Positions 59,077 through 64,000 of a DNA stretch of 64,000 nt are shown here, in pieces (positions within the stretch are counted from its first letter, which is position 1; every line of letters starts with the position of its first letter). The stretch spans positions 992,001 through 1,056,000 of the forward strand of contig CP021224.1 in assembly GCA_003999685.1 (NCBI GenBank), written 5' to 3'. Made by a program: the position numbers and the translations under genes. The notes below the pieces were generated by a model, which was not told the DNA's origin, made no database searches, and saw nothing but the letters and a program-made list of their open reading frames with translations. This stretch comes from Taiwanofungus camphoratus (Eukaryota; Basidiomycota; Agaricomycetes; Polyporales; Taiwanofungaceae).

Positions 59077-60038
59077 TCAGACACCACTTCCCGTTCCAAA
59101 CTCGTCCAACTTTGGCTCCCCAAACGGTGTATCATCTTCGATCTTGAGGTCTTTGACCATCAGTTCTGTGGGTAATGGAGGTGGGGTACCCTTGATCGTG
59201 CCTCTGGTACTGGAGGACTCTATGAATGGGGAGAGACTTGCGGGTTCTGGCGGTGTCAGTATTGTTGTCCTTCTCGTCGGAATGGCTTTCCCTGCGAATC
59301 AACCTTGTCAGCATTTTTGCGCGTACAACACACGAACAAGAATATACTACTGACTAAGACCCTTCACGAGGTCGTAGCCCCTTAACCTGTCCTTGTCGCA
59401 GGCAGGATTCACTGATGACCCTTCGTCAATTGCCACGAAGTCGATCTTCTTCGCACGGAGGAACTGCTCGTCCAATGTCCAAGGTGCGTCCGGGAGCACC
59501 TCATCCACCCATCGGCAGTGTCGCAAGACTTCGCACCTGTCTATGTGCCGCGCCCATATTGGTGTGTTGTGGCGCTCACAGAGGTCGTCGGCGAAGATGC
59601 CCACCATGAGGTGTACCGACGGGAAAGACAACTTTGCCTGCCGTAATTGTAAGGCGTCTCTGTCGGTAAGTAAATGCAACACGTTCCATGTCTGAACGAC
59701 CGCTCGCACACCTACCTAGCTTGAAACGGATCGAAGACCCCGTCCACGTAAACTCTTACCATCCTTTGCTCCCCATCTCCGTTCCGCCTGCCATTCACCG
59801 CCCAAGGGGCCAATCTCTGCACATAACCCTGTATGTCGTCCGCGCTCAGGTCGATTGTGTCAAACCTGTCCTTTGCCGCCTGCAGCGGGGAGGGCTCGCG
59901 TATGTCCGCTACGGACCGATCCACGTGACCGAGGTCCGCTATGCTGGACTCGAGCGACTGATGGCCATCTGATATCACATCGTAGTCCGCGAGGTCGTCG
60001 CTGGAAAGCACGGAGGACACGTCGAGGGAACGTCTCAT
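59077..60038 (-). CDS. Choline-phosphate cytidylyltransferase homologue lacking HxGH
   Basis: Exons 60038-59716, 59659-59361 and 59291-59077 give 278 residues. The N-terminus (SLDVSSVLSSDDLADYDVIS) is acidic, followed by MVRVYVDGVFDPFQARDALQ, LRQAKLSFPSVHLMVGIFAD, RCEVLRHCRWVDEVLPDAPW, FLRAKKIDFVAIDEGSSVN and the tail TPFGEPKLDEFGTGSG. These are the landmarks of the Pct1 cytidylyltransferase of the Kennedy pathway, which makes CDP-choline from CTP and phosphocholine. However, where active enzymes have FDLFHYGHALQLRQ this protein has FDPFQARDALQLRQ, with no gap, so both His and the Gly of HxGH are lost. RTxGxST is also altered (RRTTILT). It may start further upstream (ATG 60131, or a spliced exon near 60207). 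It is divergent from the OHCU gene. Confidence 0.75.
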
Positions 60039-60365
60039 GGTATTGCTGGACGCGAAGCTCGAGAACGGGCACGAGGCAGCTGCCACAGGAGCTCGGGGAG
60101 GAGTGCAAATATGTACATACATCGAGTCCATTGTCCGCTAGGCCGCTGGCTGAGTCTGGCTCCATGTCTACGTCCGGGCGGGGTAACCTGCTGCTAGTTG
60201 TATACATCCCGCAGTCTTATCGGTAGTCGCATTCCATATCTGGAGAACTAGTGAGATTTTTATCGTACCGGCGCAGCATACGTTTGATAGTGGTCTGTAA
60301 GAACTCAGTGACGCTAAGGGTTCTGAGTACTTTCAACGCATCCTGAACGCCTCACTCGCTTTCAA

Positions 60366-60968
60366 ATGATAACGCTCCCGCCTCTCGAGGACGTTCTCCC
60401 CAGTTCCTCAGGCGCTGACAGTCCATTCGCGAAGTCCCTGGCAATTCTCTTCGAGCCGTCACAAACCTTATACTCCGACCTTGTACCAGGAGTAGTCTCA
60501 TACCTTCAATCAGCATCTGAGAAACCTGGGACTTACTCCGATCTCATCGATGATTCCCTCAAAGTCATCTCAACCTGGACTGATGAGCTCAAGGCCCGCT
60601 TCATAGCCGGGCATCCACGTATTGGTGAAGTGAAGGGTCTCTCGCACCTCAGCGCTAAAGAACAAGCAGCGGTTGCCACACCTCCTGAGGTCCTCGCGCG
60701 ACTGGCACATCTCAACGCGTGTTATGAACATCGCTATCCGGAACTGCGCTACATCACGTTCGTGAACGGGAGGACAAGGACGGCTATCAAGGAGGAGATG
60801 GAGGTTGCACTGGGATTGGAGCCGTCACTGAGTCCCGATCAGCCTGCAGTAGAGAGCCTGGGCAGCGTGAAGGTTGGTGGGGAAGAATGGAGGAAAGAAC
60901 TGGAGAGAGCCGTAATGGACGTAGGGAGAATAGCAAAGAGCCGATTGAAGTCGTTGGGGGCTGTGTAG
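60366..60968 (+). CDS. OHCU decarboxylase (ureidoimidazoline decarboxylase, urate breakdown)
   Basis: An intronless frame of 200 residues. FIAGHPRIGEVKGLSHLSAK contains the HPRIG motif with the catalytic His and, downstream, the conserved Glu of KEQAA. ARLAHLNACYEHRYPELRYI and TFVNGRTRTAIKEEMEVAL are the other conserved blocks, forming the all-helical fold of the family. The enzyme decarboxylates 2-oxo-4-hydroxy-4-carboxy-5-ureidoimidazoline to S-allantoin, the last step after urate oxidase and HIU hydrolase, allowing purines to serve as a nitrogen source. No PTS1-like C-terminus is present (it ends KSLGAV), so a cytosolic location is likely. Neighbouring genes are not purine genes. Confidence 0.9.
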   Translation: MITLPPLEDVLPSSSGADSPFAKSLAILFEPSQTLYSDLVPGVVSYLQSASEKPGTYSDLIDDSLKVISTWTDELKARFIAGHPRIGEVKGLSHLSAKEQAAVATPPEVLARLAHLNACYEHRYPELRYITFVNGRTRTAIKEEMEVALGLEPSLSPDQPAVESLGSVKVGGEEWRKELERAVMDVGRIAKSRLKSLGAV

Positions 60969-61217
60969 GGTAAGCATACAACACGAGCTTGGTGAAAATC
61001 ATACCTTATAAATTCTCGCTCATTTCTTCAGTACAGCAGAGCACCATGTCAATCATTAAAACCAAATTTACTTCAAAGTTGGAGAGACCATGGAAGCATG
61101 GACATATTGCAACGACAATAACAATGCTTCTCAACAAATTGTCCGATAAATATCGAAATAAAGCTGTAGGTGAAACAACAACAGTCAGATAAAAGCACAA
61201 TTCTCGTCTTGAATCTT

Positions 61218-62161
61218 CTATATCTGTGTACGGGCTCTCTCTTCGTGTCTCATTCTTTCCGCACGGCGCTTGCGCGGACATGGTAAGTTGAGCATGAGCG
61301 ATGATAAAATTGTGGGTTACTCACTTGTAAAACTTGCTGCTTCCGGATTTCCCACTCTGGATGTTGCCTCCTCAACTCACTCAACATCTCATCTGCCAGG
61401 GTATATGTCTCCGTCATGTTTCCCTCCGCCTGCCGTTCCGCTTCTCTCTTCATCCGTAGCTCCTCTTCCATCCCTCGAATCCTCTCCTGGTACCGCAACT
61501 CTGCCTGCGTCATGTGTTCCTGATATCGCTTCTGGCTGGCTCGGATCTCCTCCCGCAGGACCCGCATCCGCTCCTGGTGCCGTAGCTCTGCCTGACGCGC
61601 CCACTCTGCGCGCTCTCGAGCGAGCTTGGCCTGCATCTCATTAATATTGACATTCATGTTTACATGCTTGCGCAGGTAATTGAGGCCATTGTCGTAAGCC
61701 TAGATATGAGGGCACATCATTATCCCGCCACAAGGGCGTAATCCGATTGAACTTACACGTCGCTTCGCGGGGTCACTCAGGACGTCAAAGGCAGTGCGAA
61801 CCTACAGATCACAATCATCGGGGCTCATCAGATCACATCTAACTGATCCAAACGAAGTTGGTACATCTCTGAATCGCGCTTCGGCAGCTTGTCTCTCAGC
61901 TTCTACTGCTCCAGGTGGTAATTTGTCTGGAATGATTGTCCTAAATTATTGCCAAATCCTGAACCTCCCGTACCGAGCCGCATACCTGGATGTGTTTCTA
62001 GTGCTTTCAATTTATACGCCCTACGGACTGTGCACACACGCCTCAGAATTGAAAATTGAATAAATTCCGAAAGAAGACGGTACACCACCTGCATCAACTG
62101 AGGCACTCTGCGTGATGCCCAGAATATCGTACAAAGTGCGACCCGCGGCCATATGGCCCAT
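61218..62161 (-). CDS. J-domain (DnaJ-like) protein with long coiled coil
   Basis: Six exons (62161-62089, 62027-61986, 61926-61865, 61801-61757, 61699-61325, 61268-61218) give 215 residues. The J domain is TLYDILGITQSASVDAVRRA, YKLKALETHPDKLPPGAVEA, ARFRDVRTAFDVLSDPAKRR, AYD, with the essential HPD assembled across the second intron. A charged coiled coil of about 100 residues follows (LARERAEWARQAELRHQERM, QKRYQEHMTQAELRYQERIR) and a basic end. J proteins stimulate Hsp70 ATPase. The plan of N-terminal J domain plus coiled coil is similar to DNAJC17/Cwf23-type proteins, but there is no RRM here, so the client is unknown. It ends convergently with the OHCU gene. Confidence 0.8.
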
Positions 62162-62603
62162 ATAATCGTGAGGGGGTGTCCAGGATGAGTACGGAACTGT
62201 CACCTAGTGTACAGCGCGACAATAATGTAGAGGGCGAGTTGACCTGTCGGAGTTGCCAGGCGTGTAATGTTCGAATTCGGGTACGCGGCACGATCACGTG
62301 AATCGCGACTAAAGTCACTCGTGCATTTTCGACGCGCGGCAGCCCGCTCAGGCTCTAGTCGATATACCACGAGCCTCAAACTTGAACCGACTAGCCTTGC
62401 TAGCCCGGGCTCTGTGCTTGCTGGCTTGCGACACTGTTTTAGTTTTATTGCTCTAATTCGTGACATTTGTCATACTAACTTGAAGACAAAGAAGAATATT
62501 AACGGACGTCCTCATTCCATCGACTGCTGCTCAGATGAAGCGTTGTTAGTATCAAGAATCGACTGCTCAACTAATCTCAGCGCTCAAGGAGTTTTTACAC
62601 GTT
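62162..62603. other. Intergenic, no gene recognised
   Basis: About 440 bp between the divergent J-domain and F-box genes. Nothing supportable was seen. Confidence 0.5.
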
Positions 62604-64000
62604 ATGTTTTGCCGTCAAATCATGAGAACTGTAATGAATGGCATCGGCTATGACTTGACTTCGTGGACTTCACCCATCACACGGATCCCCGACGATGTCC
62701 TATATTGTGTATTCTTACTCCTTGCATTAGGAAACAACTCACCCACCACTAGCAAGAAAACACTAACTGATGGTACCAGCTGGCTTGCGGTCACTTGCGT
62801 CTGCCGCCAATGGCGGGATCTTGCCCTTGCCTCTCCGCCGCTCTGGACGCGACTCGAAATCAGCGAGGAGTCTAGCGCAGCTATGATACGCGCATATATA
62901 CAACGCTCTAGACATGCTAGTCTATATGTCTCTTTCAAAGGTCCGATATTACGTTCGGAAACTGCAGAGAAATTAGGCAAGATCGCTCAGGCTTTGTCCC
63001 GTCATAGTCATCGGTTGGAGGTATTTGAAACTCGAGATTTGACTCCCGACGCAATGGAAGCTATACTATCACCGTTCGTATTCCCAGTACCACAGCTACG
63101 GACGCTCGCTTTGTCATCCGGTAGTCTTGGGCCATTGGCTATAGTGGAACGACCCGTCTTTGCTGACTAGATGCCATCACTACGTCGATTTATTGTAAAC
63201 ATCTTGCCAATGCCCTGGCATCCCTATCGAAATCTTACCGAATTGGTTGTCTTACTCCGAGATGTTCCATCTATGCAAGAACTTATATGTGCATTGCGAA
63301 ACTATCCCGATTTGAAGGTTTTGGCTTTGGGGTTCGTGGGTCCGCCTATGCCTGTTTTGGAGCCACAGACTGTTGTCGAGCTTGCTCATCTAAATACGAT
63401 GGCGTTGCATGGCAATTCTGATATGGTGACATGTCTCCTCGCGTGTTTGTCTTTCCCTGCGACAGCTTTAATCGATGTATAGTTTATTGTCCAACCTCAC
63501 TTTCCCATACACAATGCCCCGAATTTCTCGCGCCGACGCCTTGCGTGTACTGTCGATGACGGGGTTCTGGCACTGGCGAGAAATGATTCTTGCACCACGG
63601 CTCATCTCTCGACGCATGTTGATGGGTTTCGAACATGTAGACAAGTTCCGCCCTGCAGTCCAGTTCAGGTGGCTTTGGAATACTGATCGGGACGATACCG
63701 AAACCAGGTTTCATCAATTCGGATCTGTCGCAATGTTTGATGCTCTACGACGTCTTAGCATTGATTTCTCCTTGAATGCGGCATACGAACAAGATTGGGT
63801 TCACATTCTCAGCCAGATGCACGCCATAGAGTCCATTGATATTATCGGTTGGCAGGGCAGCAAAATGATGCTCCTCCCTGCGCTGAGACGGACCTTGGCA
63901 CCAGCAGCAGCGGGTGCCGTCAACATGTTGTGCCCAAACCTTACGTCCTTCAGAGTTTTACCAGGTTGTGAGATACAAACCTCCACCTTGGAGGAGTTGG
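62604..64000 (+). pseudogene. F-box protein gene, decayed, runs off right edge
   Basis: An F-box opens the protein (ITRIPDDVLYCVFLLLALGN, AVTCVCRQWRDLALASPPLW) and leucine-rich segments follow (LYVSFKGPILRSETAEKLG, LRTLALSSGSLGPLAIVER, YPDLKVLALGFVGPPMPV). The frame meets TAG at 63168-63170 just before MPSLRRFIVNILP, and again at 63480-63482. From about 63478 the continuing sequence (LTFPYTMPRISRADALRVLS, MFDALRRLSIDFSLN, MLCPNLTSFRVLP) is in another frame and stays open to the window end. One nonsense change and one indel near 63475-63480 would explain this. The lack of introns and size match the F-box gene at 19626. Confidence 0.65.

Overview
The window is a stretch of a basidiomycete fungal genome, most likely an agaricomycete (possibly Polyporales-like, an inference from gene families). 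Genes are dense, split by many 45-65 bp GT-AG introns, and transcribed from both strands. The exon models below were read by eye; for each spliced gene the exon lengths sum to a multiple of three, and each join restores a recognisable family sequence.

Left arm (1-26.5 kb), host genes: the 5' end of a vacuolar carboxypeptidase S (-); mitochondrial ribosomal protein mL44 (+); an F-BAR/DEP/RhoGAP protein like Rgd2 (+); an M50B-like membrane metallopeptidase (-); histone H2A (+); Fis1 (-) and Cox23 (+) sharing a bidirectional promoter; a 7-TM agaricomycete membrane protein (+); splicing factor U2AF large subunit (+); a decayed F-box gene (+); an SLC35F-type transporter (+); a 728 bp MITE; and a tandem-BTB protein (-).

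Middle (26.7-49.7 kb), a three-layer nest of mobile elements. A Tad-like LINE (minus strand, poly-A tail and 13 bp target duplication intact) is split by Ty3/Gypsy element A, whose body is in turn occupied by Ty3/Gypsy element B. All three run on the minus strand. Between the integrase end and the 3' LTR, B carries a spliced gene in the opposite (+) sense that encodes a six-cysteine, Zn2Cys6-like protein. The first exon of an equivalent gene lies at the same place in A. I consider this conserved antisense gene the most interesting feature of the window. A second oddity is that the LTRs of the outer element A are more alike than those of the inner element B, the reverse of simple nesting order.

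Right arm (49.7-64 kb), host genes: a small membrane/coiled-coil protein (-); a coiled-coil protein (+); a Zap1-like C2H2 zinc-finger factor (+); an F-box-like protein (-); a choline-phosphate cytidylyltransferase homologue (-) that has lost the HxGH catalytic motif; OHCU decarboxylase of urate breakdown (+); a J-domain coiled-coil protein (-); and a decayed F-box gene running off the right edge (+). No rRNA, CRISPR array or convincing tRNA was seen.
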